Of a stretch of DNA of 5,534 bases, positions 1 through 5,346 are shown one piece after another. Below the pieces are notes generated by a model. It did not search any database, had not been told where the DNA came from, and worked only from the letters and a program-made list of their open reading frames with translations. The stretch lies in the NCBI GenBank assembly GCA_005877365.1, contig VBPP01000076.1, forward strand, positions 1 to 5,534. The letters run 5' to 3'. This DNA is from Nitrososphaerota archaeon. GTDB taxonomy: Archaea; Thermoproteota; Nitrososphaeria; Nitrososphaerales; Gagatemarchaeaceae. Positions within the stretch are counted from its first letter, which is position 1. Each line of letters begins with the position of its first letter. The translations under genes were made by a program, and so were the position numbers.

Positions 1-209
1 TCGATGCGACCACGAGGGGCCGCTCGTTCGGCACCATCTTCTCGGCTCAGACCGTCGGCGGGTCGGTTCTTGGCTTGGCCAGCGGGTATCTCTCGGACAC
101 GTTCGGGTTGCCGTTCGCATTCGCGAGTCTCGGGGTTCTGGCTCTCCTTGCCAGTGGGCTGACACTCTCATGGGAGAGAGCTACCGTGCCCGAGAGGAAG
201 AAAGACTGA
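1..209 (+). CDS. MFS transporter, C-terminal end (5' partial)
   Basis: Open from the left edge of the window in the frame that starts at base 3 and ends at TGA 207-209, giving 68 visible residues. The first residues, RGRSFGTIFSAQTVGGSVLG, resemble the loop and helix between the last transmembrane segments of major facilitator transporters. GYLSDTFG follows, then a hydrophobic helix (LPFAFASLGVLALLASGL) and a short charged cytoplasmic tail ending ERKKD. This fits the final two membrane helices of a 12-TM MFS permease, which moves small solutes across the cytoplasmic membrane, usually driven by an ion gradient. The substrate cannot be told from the tail. The assignment rests on the helix pattern and the GxLSD-type loop, so another polytopic transporter is possible but less likely. 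No partner gene is visible upstream. Confidence 0.7.
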   Translation, partial: DATTRGRSFGTIFSAQTVGGSVLGLASGYLSDTFGLPFAFASLGVLALLASGLTLSWERATVPERKKD

Positions 210-335
210 GGGTGTGACCTCCACTCCCTGACGCCTGACCTTGGCACCGCGCTTCCTCGAACTTCGACATTGTTTCAGGGTGGTCGGTCTAGTCTCTCTC
301 TATGAAGGGGCGACGCGAAGTCAGGAAAATTCTAT
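210..335 (+). other. Intergenic spacer before the membrane-anchored protein
   Basis: This 126-bp gap holds no ORF of note and must contain any promoter for the next gene. I see no strong TATA box about 26 bases before the ATG at 336. The nearest AT-containing stretch is CTCTCTATGA around 295-304. A second one, TCTATATG at 331-338, overlaps the start codon itself. AGGAA at 323-327 could act as a weak ribosome-binding site with about 8 bases of spacing. Confidence 0.4.
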
Positions 336-851
336 ATGTGGAGCCACTTGGGCGCTCTAGAGAACACCCGATTGGACATAACTGACCCTGTCGCACTGAG
401 CAGCATCATATCGACGGCTGTTTTGACCCTTACCCTCGTGGTTTTCATTCTGTCGTTCCGCAGCCAGGACAAGGCCATTAGAGAAGCAGCCTATCAGAAG
501 GCATTGGATGACTATACCGATACGATTAGAATGCTCGTTGACAAACCCGAACTGAGCAGGATCCCCGTTGAAATTGCCAGGACAACAGCTCCTCGCTCAG
601 GAACGGCGTCTGCATCGCCAGAAGAGATGGTCATTCGCAACTACTTCCTGTTACTTTACGGGTTGATGGAAAGAATCCACCTGCTTTTCAGGAAGAACTG
701 GATAGACAAGGAAACGTGGAGTCAATGGTCTGCTTTTTTGGAGATCCTTGCGAAGCATCCCATGTTTGGGGAGGTCCATCGGTCCTCAGAAGGGATGTTT
801 GACAAGCCCTTCCAAGATTATGTCTCTGACGTCCTGAATCGCAAGAACTGA
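336..851 (+). CDS. Hypothetical protein with one N-terminal membrane anchor
   Basis: This 171-residue protein is not one whose function I recognise. Residues about 21-41 form one uninterrupted hydrophobic helix (AVLTLTLVVFILSF at its core). FRSQDKAIRE follows it, so the positive-inside rule puts the C-terminal ~130 residues in the cytoplasm. Residues 45-80 look like an amphipathic helix with a KPEL turn. Residues 82-95 are a Ser/Thr/Ala-rich linker. From about residue 97 to 165 the protein is dense in aromatics (IRNYFLLLYGLMERI, NWIDKETWSQWSAFLEIL, HPMF, MFDKPFQDYV), which looks like a compact helical domain under selection. There is no signal-peptide cleavage site, nucleotide-binding motif or metal ligand cluster. 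ATG 336 has AGGAA 8-12 bases upstream and there is no internal ATG before residue 66, so this start is reasonable. It lies upstream of the broken hydrolase on the same strand, 7 bp before that reading frame opens. Confidence 0.75.
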   Translation: MWSHLGALENTRLDITDPVALSSIISTAVLTLTLVVFILSFRSQDKAIREAAYQKALDDYTDTIRMLVDKPELSRIPVEIARTTAPRSGTASASPEEMVIRNYFLLLYGLMERIHLLFRKNWIDKETWSQWSAFLEILAKHPMFGEVHRSSEGMFDKPFQDYVSDVLNRKN

Positions 852-859
852 AACGAAAA

Positions 860-870
860 TGATTTATTCG
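860..870 (+). promoter_or_regulatory. Possible TATA-like box of the former hydrolase gene
   Basis: GATTTATTCG is T/A-rich and centred about 30 bases before ATG 898, roughly where an archaeal TATA box would sit for a transcript with a leader of a few bases. The match to TTTAWATA is only partial. It could be a relic of the promoter of the now broken gene. Confidence 0.25.
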
Positions 871-897
871 AATACTCTTGTAATCGTGCTAACCATC

Positions 898-1105
898 ATG
901 ACAAGAAGCACAATCAAACACATGAACTCGAGGAACAAGGAAGGTAAGGGCGGCTACGCTTCCGTAAATGGTCTCAACATGTATTATGAGGTCCACGGCA
1001 CCGGCAGACCACCGCTTGTCCTGCTTCACGGCGCCAGTCGGCGCCGATTAGCTGGTTTCGATGATAGTGGAGTTCCTCGACGCGCCGATGCCGGAGGCCA
1101 AGTGA
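898..1105 (+). pseudogene. Alpha/beta hydrolase remnant with internal deletion
   Basis: The reading frame from ATG 898 (or ATG 922, MNSRNKEG) encodes GYASVNGLNMYYEVHGTG and then PLVLLHGA. This is the usual beginning of an alpha/beta hydrolase: first strands, then the HG oxyanion-hole motif. After codon 1033-1035 the frame turns into arginine-rich nonsense. At 1052-1105, one base out of frame, the sequence reads LVSMIVEFLDAPMPEAK followed by TGA. It sits right after an in-frame TAG and looks like the C-terminal tail of the same kind of protein. The roughly 200 central residues that should carry the nucleophile elbow (GxSxG) and the Asp/His of the triad are missing. The junction lies at two direct copies of GGCGCC, 1030-1035 and 1040-1045. 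No active enzyme can be made. The full open frame runs from 859 to 1287, but its last 60 codons run past the junction and overlap the end of the opposite-strand gene. The family call is good; matching the tail to the same ancestral gene is inference. Confidence 0.7.
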
Positions 1106-1225
1106 TTGGACTACAGACCAAAGGCGAAATCAATTCGAGAGGGCGAGAGCACGCGACGATTGTCCAAGGCGAGCCTCTTTTGGCATCTGCAATGAGACAC
1201 AGGTACGCGCGCTCGACTCACAAAG
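1106..1225. other. Non-coding gap between hydrolase remnant and ndh 3' end
   Basis: These 120 bp contain no ORF resembling a protein on either strand. CCAAGGC at 1164-1170 and the following GCCT...TTGG can form a weak interrupted stem, but it has no oligo-T run on either strand that would make a convincing terminator. The stretch is probably decayed sequence next to the convergent gene ends. Confidence 0.35.
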
Positions 1226-2491
1226 TTAGTGTTCCGTGTGTGCTGCGTTCCGTTTGTAGAAATAAGCGAATGTCCAGTCAAAGATGACTCCGAGACGGCT
1301 TCGAGTTGTGGTGATCAGGGCGATGTGAATTATCCTCCACAGCAACCACCCGAAGAAGCCAGATGTCTTGAAGTGACGAAACTCAGCAACCCCCACCTGC
1401 CTTCCCAGAGAAAGCATGTATCCCTTGTCTTGGTAGACGAATGGCTCGATTTTCCTTCCCGAGAGCACTCGAGACAGCGCGATTCCAACCCAGTCCCCCT
1501 CTTGGACAGCAGACTGGGCCGTCCACGGCACTTTCTCCCCAGTCTTCAAATCGGAGATGCTGGCGAGATCCCCTATGGCGAAGATTTCCGGATGTTCTCT
1601 GACTCTAAGGAATTGGTCCACCTTTATGCGTCCCCTCTCTTTTTCGAGATCGAGGTTATCGACCAGTTTCGGTGATTTTGTACCCGCAGTCCAGAAGATG
1701 TTCCCGGTTTCTATGAGCTCTCCGCCGCTCAGAAGAACTCCACCATCAGTAGCCTCCATGACTCTAGAGTTGAGCCTAATCTGTATTCCCCGTTTACTGA
1801 GTATTCGATACGTCTGCTCAGAAAGGTATCTTGAGAGTCCAGGGAGAAGATTTTGCATGAGCTCGATGAGAACAACTGAAAATTGGTCTTCTGCGAGGCC
1901 GGGGTAGTCATTTAGCAGGAACTTCACAAAGTCCCTCACCGACCCCGCCAACTCGACGCCCGTGGCGCCTCCCCCGATTATTACGAATGCCAGAAGCCTC
2001 TTCCTTTTCGCTTGGTCACTAATTACCAAGGCGCGTTCAAGCGAATCGATAATCTTGCTGTGTATCCTCTCGGCGTCGGGAAGCGTCTTTAAAGAAATCG
2101 CGTGTTCAGAAACGCCCCTGATGCCAAAGTCGTTTGTCTCCGAACCTATGGCCAGCACGAGGTAGTCGTACGCCAGATCACCGAAGCTCGTCTGCACGGT
2201 TTTCGCGTCGATGTCAACGTTCGAAACTTCACCCTCGAATAAGGTGAAACCATACTTGCGTGCCGCGGGCCTGACCATCTGAGCAATGTGGTCAGGATCC
2301 ACCAGGCCGGTCGCCGCCTGATAGAGTAACGGCGTGAAGAGATGATAATTTCTTCGACTGACGAGAGTCACTTGCGCCTTCGCCCTCTCTTTCCCTAGTC
2401 GAATCGCGGTCGCAAGCCCCGCGAATCCGGCGCCCAGGATCAAGACCCTCGCAGTGCTCAATCGCGAGTCGGGGTCGGACAATGTTTGCAT
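1226..2491 (-). CDS. ndh: Type II NADH:quinone oxidoreductase (NDH-2)
   Basis: This 421-residue flavoprotein is expected to oxidise NADH and pass the electrons to membrane quinone without pumping protons, recycling NAD+ at the inner face of the membrane. Residues 15-29 (RVLILGAGFAGLATA) are the FAD Rossmann motif. Residues 169-182 (FVIIGGGATGVELAG) are the second dinucleotide fold, for NADH, with the conserved Glu180. FAIGDLAS at 304-311 is the second FAD contact. WTAQSAVQEG holds AQSAVQ at 325-330, an exact AQxAxQ quinone-site motif that separates NDH-2 from sulfide:quinone reductases; I also see no redox cysteine pair. Residues 379-396 (FFGWLLWRIIHIALITTT) plus the aromatic tail are the usual amphipathic membrane anchor. 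Length is normal for the family. ATG 2491 is supported by a TATA box 27 bases upstream. The gene is divergent from the asparaginase and convergent with the hydrolase remnant. The substrate could be NADPH in part; I cannot tell. Confidence 0.9.
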   Translation of the reverse strand: MQTLSDPDSRLSTARVLILGAGFAGLATAIRLGKERAKAQVTLVSRRNYHLFTPLLYQAATGLVDPDHIAQMVRPAARKYGFTLFEGEVSNVDIDAKTVQTSFGDLAYDYLVLAIGSETNDFGIRGVSEHAISLKTLPDAERIHSKIIDSLERALVISDQAKRKRLLAFVIIGGGATGVELAGSVRDFVKFLLNDYPGLAEDQFSVVLIELMQNLLPGLSRYLSEQTYRILSKRGIQIRLNSRVMEATDGGVLLSGGELIETGNIFWTAGTKSPKLVDNLDLEKERGRIKVDQFLRVREHPEIFAIGDLASISDLKTGEKVPWTAQSAVQEGDWVGIALSRVLSGRKIEPFVYQDKGYMLSLGRQVGVAEFRHFKTSGFFGWLLWRIIHIALITTTRSRLGVIFDWTFAYFYKRNAAHTEH

Positions 2492-2512
2492 TCGCCACCA
2501 ACTACCAGCGAG

Positions 2513-2532
2513 CCATTATATGCTGTTTTCAG
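2513..2532 (-). promoter_or_regulatory. Archaeal BRE/TATA promoter of ndh
   Basis: Read on the minus strand, CTGAAAACAG (2533-2524) is followed by CATATAATGG (2522-2513). The TATA core ATATAAT is centred near 2518, 27 bases from the A of the ndh start codon at 2491, and the purine-rich GAAAAC just upstream fits a TFB-recognition element. At this distance transcription should begin at or within a base or two of the ATG, predicting a leaderless mRNA. GGTGG lies about 6 bases before the ATG, but it would fall outside such a transcript. Confidence 0.65.
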
Positions 2533-2667
2533 CGGACTCAGACCCGAAGGTGGGAGGGAGGGCAGATCGCGAGGAGGCATGATGAGCACAGTCCGCTTCC
2601 GCGGCTGATGGATTGAGTCTCGGGGTTGCTGCCTCCACGACAGTTGCGCCGACGTATCAATAGCAAC

Positions 2668-2679
2668 GGAGAAATACCA
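2668..2679 (+). promoter_or_regulatory. Weak TATA-like element of the asparaginase gene
   Basis: GGAGAAATACCA is centred about 26-27 bases before ATG 2700, the position expected for a leaderless archaeal promoter. Only AAATA matches a TATA box well. GAGG at 2695-2698 ends one base before the ATG, too close to work as a Shine-Dalgarno site, which again favours leaderless initiation. Confidence 0.35.
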
Positions 2680-2699
2680 TTCAGACGAATTGAAGAGGA

Positions 2700-3683
2700 A
2701 TGAAGAAGGGAGTGCTCCTGCTCTCGACGGGCGGGACAATCTCGAGCGTCAGGAAGGGGGAGGGCGGCACCGTCGTCCCAACCCTCAGCGGGCAAGAATT
2801 GGTGGCGACCCTTCCCGGGATTGAAAAGGTCGCGGTCGTGGACGCCAAAGAGTTCAGCAAGGTTCCGGGACACTACCTTGGGTTCCAGGAAATGCTGGAT
2901 CTGTCGGGGAGGATAGAAGACGCTCTCTCCTCCCGTGATTACAGTGGGGTGGTGGTAACGATGGGAACCAACATAATCGAGGAAGCCTCCTACTGTCTGG
3001 ACCTGCTGCTCAAGCTCGACGCTCCAGTTGTGGTCACGGGGGCCATGCGTAATCCCTCGCTGCCGAGTTCGGACGCGCAGATGAATCTGTACAATTCGAT
3101 CGTCGCAGCCTCTTCAAGCCTCCTCAGAGGGGTGGGTTGCATCGTGTGCATGAACGGTGAGCTGCATCACGCACGATACGTGGCGAAGACGAACACGGTG
3201 AGCATTTCGAGCTTTCAATCGCCTGGTGTTGGTCCCATCGGGGTCGTCAGGGGGGACAGGGTCGTCAAGTATGTTGAGAACGTTCAGAGAGAACACATCA
3301 GGCCCGCGAAGTTGCGGGCGAGGGTGGACCTGATAAGATACTGCATGGGGATGGACGGGACACTCTTGGAGGCTGCGATCAAGCTGGGAGCCAAGGGGGT
3401 CGTGGTTGAAGCATGGGGCGGAGGACACCTGGTCCCCGCGACGATTCCGGCGATCCAGAGTGCCATCGCGAGCGGCATACCAGTGGTAATGACCTCTCGA
3501 TGCGTCAGTGGGGAGCTGCTGGAAAATGTGTACGGGTTCGAGGGAAGCGAGACTCACCTGAAGAGGCTCGGAGTGATATTCGCGAGTGGGTTGCCTGGGT
3601 TAAAGGCACGCATAAAGCTGGCTCTCTTGATCAGCGACGGTAGGAACCCTGAACAGGTGAGGGCGGCTTTCGAGGGCTCCTGA
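2700..3683 (+). CDS. L-asparaginase-family amidohydrolase with altered catalytic motif
   Basis: This 327-residue protein has the usual length and two-domain layout of bacterial-type asparaginases, which hydrolyse asparagine (and sometimes glutamine) to the acid plus ammonia. The start, MKKGVLLLSTGGTISS, carries the first signature with the nucleophile-type Thr10 or Thr13 in TGGTI. The second signature, normally THGTDT, reads TMGTNI at residues 87-92. Thr90 is kept, but the following catalytic Asp is Asn91 and the preceding His is Met88. Lys163 in YVAKTN is the conserved lysine of the triad. The usual substrate-binding Asp-Ser is replaced by VPGHYLG at 55-61, as I recall from some other asparaginase homologues. 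TGAMRNPSLPSSDAQMNL (113-130) and the C-terminal PVVMTSRCVSGEL and KARIKLALL blocks fit the family. No signal peptide is seen, so it should be cytoplasmic. The fold assignment is sure; asparagine as the true substrate is not. Confidence 0.87.
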   Translation: MKKGVLLLSTGGTISSVRKGEGGTVVPTLSGQELVATLPGIEKVAVVDAKEFSKVPGHYLGFQEMLDLSGRIEDALSSRDYSGVVVTMGTNIIEEASYCLDLLLKLDAPVVVTGAMRNPSLPSSDAQMNLYNSIVAASSSLLRGVGCIVCMNGELHHARYVAKTNTVSISSFQSPGVGPIGVVRGDRVVKYVENVQREHIRPAKLRARVDLIRYCMGMDGTLLEAAIKLGAKGVVVEAWGGGHLVPATIPAIQSAIASGIPVVMTSRCVSGELLENVYGFEGSETHLKRLGVIFASGLPGLKARIKLALLISDGRNPEQVRAAFEGS

Positions 3684-3767
3684 GATTCCCTCTTCCCCCG
3701 GGACCGGATAATCCCCGTAAGGAGAGCCGTAGCCCGTGATTGGGGTCGCATATCTTATTCTTCGCTT

Positions 3768-3798
3768 CATCGCCACACGGTTACCGTGTTGGTTGATG
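3768..3798 (+). repeat. Extended palindrome / hairpin
   Basis: The core ACACGGT-T-ACCGTGT at 3775-3789 is a perfect dyad with 7-base arms around one central base. Flanking CATC (3768-3771) and GATG (3795-3798), plus CC (3773-3774) and GG (3791-3792), extend it with small bulges at 3790 and 3793-3794. As DNA it looks like a dimeric regulator's operator. As RNA it would fold into a stem of about a dozen pairs. No T-run follows, so it is not an intrinsic-type terminator. Confidence 0.45.
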
Positions 3799-3924
3799 CG
3801 ACGGGCAGCCCGTTTCCCTTCCGGTCATCCAGCACATTCGCGCTGGGCATCATCGCCTTCATCATGATGAAACTGACTCCGGCGTAAGCAGCTCACGTTC
3901 GAGGCGGGCTCCGAAACTCACCAC

Positions 3925-3970
3925 CCGAGACTTCCTAGCCTGGTAGGCTGACACGATAATTCCGTCTCGG
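3925..3970 (+). repeat. Nested inverted repeat, possible structured RNA
   Basis: CCGAGAC at 3925-3931 pairs perfectly with GTCTCGG at 3964-3970 across 32 bases. That loop contains a second hairpin, AGCC-TGGTA-GGCT, at 3937-3949. A second GTCTCGGC at 4014-4021 duplicates the right arm, so the left arm could pair with either copy, giving two mutually exclusive folds. The 7-bp closing stem and AGCCTGGTAGGCT recall a tRNA acceptor stem and D arm, but there is no anticodon arm or T-arm, so it is not an intact tRNA. Confidence 0.35.
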
Positions 3971-4100
3971 CTGGACAAAGAGCCGGACTGGTCGCCTTCA
4001 GTTCGTGGGAAGAGTCTCGGCAGATTCTGCTCTCTGAAAAGATACCGTTAATACAGCCGAACCCAGTCGTCCCGCTCGCACACGATTGCGGACACGAATC

Positions 4101-4136
4101 ATAATTGAGACGACCGTTCCAAACGGGAGATAATTA
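4101..4136 (+). promoter_or_regulatory. Candidate promoter/operator of the dehydrogenase gene
   Basis: ATAATT occurs at 4101-4106 and again at 4130-4135 (there within GATAATTA). Between them lies a perfect dyad, CCGTT-CCA-AACGG, at 4114-4126. Either AT box could serve as a TATA element; the second predicts transcription starting near 4159. A dyad next to archaeal TATA boxes is a common operator position, but no regulator is encoded nearby and the element is unproven. Confidence 0.35.
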
Positions 4137-4237
4137 CTTGAGCTCAGGAAGAATTGGCGCACTCCTGTTCGACATTCATCGACAGAACCTTCATGTTCGG
4201 TCCTTGTGGACAGGACAGTAACCTAGGTATAGTGACG

Positions 4238-5332
4238 ATGACCAAGAAGAGTTATTCCGTCGTCGTCATGGATGGCGATGGGATTGGGCCGGAGGTTGTC
4301 CACGAAGCCCTCCGCGTCCTCGATGCTGCAGCCGAGAAATTTCACTTCAGACTCGATTACCTTCACGTTCCAGCAGGAGACGCGTCCTTGCAGCAGTTTG
4401 GAGACGCGCTCCCTGAGAAGAGCGTTGAGGCATTCGCTTCGAGCGACGCGTGTCTTAAGGGACCGGTGGGAGAAAGTGTCAGAACCATCAACGACAAGCT
4501 GAGGTTCGGCTTCGACCTTTACGCTAACTTGAGGCCAGCTAGGTCTTACCCGGGTATTTGTCCCCCTGCATTGCGACCAAACATAGACATGACAGTGATT
4601 AGGGAAAACTCGGAGGGTTTCTACCGAGGTCTGGAGACTCGATTAACTCCTGACCTCGCTACAACAACGGGGGTTTTCTCGACCCGCGGTGCCGAGCGAA
4701 TAGCCGAGTTCACGTTTAGATACGCCAAGAGTAAGGTTAGACGCCCAGGGCTTGAACCCAGTGTGGTCCTCGCGACGAAGGCCAACATTTTCCCACAGAC
4801 GCATGGGATGTACCTTAGCGCTTTTGAGAAGCTCTCTCACCGTTACCCTCAGATTGGCTTTCACCACTATTACGCGGACGCGTTGTGCGCCTACCTGGTC
4901 AGGAACCCAGAAAAGTTTGACGTAATCGTCTCGGAAAACCTCCTCGCTGATCTGCTGAGCGATCTCGCTGGCCAGGTCGCTGGCGGTTTAGGCATGACTC
5001 CCGGCACGAACATCAACTACGAGACAAAGCATGCCTACTTTGAGCCTACACACGGATGTGCACCTGATATTGCGGGAAAGGGGATAGCCGATCCAATCGG
5101 TCAAATTAGGTCGGGAGGACTAATGCTTGAATACATCGGCGCCGTTCACGGTGACTCTGCTCTCAGACGGGCAGCCATCGCAATCGAGAAATCGATAGGT
5201 TCTCTGTTGAGTAAACCAAAGCGGTTGCAACTGCCACAAGAGCTCGGGGGAGAGGCTGGCTCAAAGAAGGTGACCGACGTCTTGATTTCCAAGTTGAAGG
5301 AGGACGGCGAAACAAGGACGAGCTTCGCGTGA
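4238..5332 (+). CDS. NAD-dependent isocitrate/isopropylmalate-family dehydrogenase
   Basis: This 364-residue beta-decarboxylating dehydrogenase (family: isocitrate, homoisocitrate, 3-isopropylmalate) oxidises a 2-hydroxy acid and releases CO2 with Mg2+ and a nicotinamide cofactor. Residues 10-20 (VMDGDGIGPEV) are the N-terminal family signature. VRTIN...LR at 81-89 aligns with the IRSLN...LR segment of isocitrate dehydrogenase, keeping the Asn and replacing the isocitrate-contacting Ser with Thr83. FDLYANLRPAR, then VIRENSEGFYRGLE (120-133), supplies Arg99, Arg122 and catalytic Tyr129; Lys181 in TKANIF is its partner. Metal ligands would be Asp214 (YYAD), Asp238 and Asp242 (SENLLADLLSD). EPTHGCAPDIAGKGIADP ends the site, with Asp277 typical of NAD rather than NADP users. 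Length is normal. ATG 4238 is chosen because the family motif begins about 10 residues later. The same frame is open back to TTG 4154 with an ATG at 4193, so a 15- or 28-residue extension is possible. Substrate: isocitrate favoured, not certain. Confidence 0.85.
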   Translation: MTKKSYSVVVMDGDGIGPEVVHEALRVLDAAAEKFHFRLDYLHVPAGDASLQQFGDALPEKSVEAFASSDACLKGPVGESVRTINDKLRFGFDLYANLRPARSYPGICPPALRPNIDMTVIRENSEGFYRGLETRLTPDLATTTGVFSTRGAERIAEFTFRYAKSKVRRPGLEPSVVLATKANIFPQTHGMYLSAFEKLSHRYPQIGFHHYYADALCAYLVRNPEKFDVIVSENLLADLLSDLAGQVAGGLGMTPGTNINYETKHAYFEPTHGCAPDIAGKGIADPIGQIRSGGLMLEYIGAVHGDSALRRAAIAIEKSIGSLLSKPKRLQLPQELGGEAGSKKVTDVLISKLKEDGETRTSFA

Positions 5333-5337
5333 GTGAG

Positions 5338-5346
5338 TCTTTTTGG
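5338..5346 (+). terminator. Oligo-T run after the dehydrogenase gene
   Basis: TCTTTTTGG follows the dehydrogenase stop by a few bases, with five consecutive T at 5340-5344. Archaeal RNA polymerase can terminate at oligo-T without a hairpin. The run sits in the 14-bp gap between two convergent genes, where a stop signal would be expected. It is short, so termination may be weak and the transcripts may overlap. Confidence 0.3.

Larger units (their letters stand above)
2492..2699. other. Divergent intergenic promoter region
   Basis: These 208 bp separate the ndh start (minus strand) from the asparaginase start (plus strand), so both promoters must lie here. The ndh side has a clear BRE/TATA. 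The middle (2545-2650) is GC-rich, with purine-rich runs such as GGTGGGAGGGAGGG at 2549-2562, and shows no credible coding frame. ATGATGA at 2579-2585 and CTGA at 2605-2608 resemble C and D boxes, but their spacing is wrong for an archaeal C/D guide RNA. Confidence 0.5.
3684..4237. other. Long intergenic region with dyads and TATA-like boxes, no clear gene
   Basis: About 550 bp lie between the asparaginase stop and the preferred dehydrogenase start. No ORF here resembles a known protein. The best small candidate, GTG 3786 to TAA 3887, would encode 33 residues ending in the hydrophobic stretch TFALGIIAFIMMKLTPA, but it overlaps a strong dyad and has no clear start signal. The region holds a 15-bp palindrome at 3775-3789, a 7-bp inverted repeat with a nested hairpin at 3925-3970, a second copy of one arm at 4014-4020, and ATAATT boxes at 4101 and 4130 flanking a CCGTT/AACGG dyad. 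It could hold a leader, a small RNA, operators or decayed coding sequence. I cannot choose between these from the sequence. Confidence 0.5.

Noticed and set aside
47..247. Minus-strand 66-codon frame at the left edge
   Set aside because: It lies over the transporter C-terminus in antisense and has no recognisable feature.
1164..1183. Terminator hairpin downstream of ndh
   Set aside because: The stem is interrupted, its inner loop is too small, and no T-run follows on the minus strand.
859..1287. A 142-residue open frame as an intact gene
   Set aside because: Only residues up to the HG motif resemble a hydrolase; the rest is arginine-rich out-of-frame sequence and its end overlaps the opposite-strand ndh. 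It is annotated as a pseudogene instead.
1229..1675. Plus-strand open frame inside ndh
   Set aside because: It is antisense to a well-supported NDH-2 coding sequence and shows no domain. The same applies to 1557-1907 and 1962-2165.
2579..2608. C/D box guide RNA
   Set aside because: ATGATGA and CTGA are 19 bases apart, longer than the usual 10-12 base guide, and no second C'/D box pair follows.
2538..2873. Minus-strand frames running out of the divergent region into the asparaginase
   Set aside because: Low-complexity, Ser/Pro/Arg-rich translations that overlap the asparaginase N-terminus; they are not protein-like.
3114..3557. Minus-strand open frame within the asparaginase
   Set aside because: It is a shadow of the conserved gene, and its Pro/His/Arg-rich translation resembles no family.
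3786..3887. 33-residue membrane peptide starting at GTG
   Set aside because: The hydrophobic C-terminus is suggestive, but the start is unsupported, the frame overlaps a strong dyad, and a stretch this short can be hydrophobic by chance.
3925..3970. tRNA gene
   Set aside because: A 7-bp closing stem and a D-arm-like hairpin are present, but the span is only 46 bases with no anticodon arm or T-loop.
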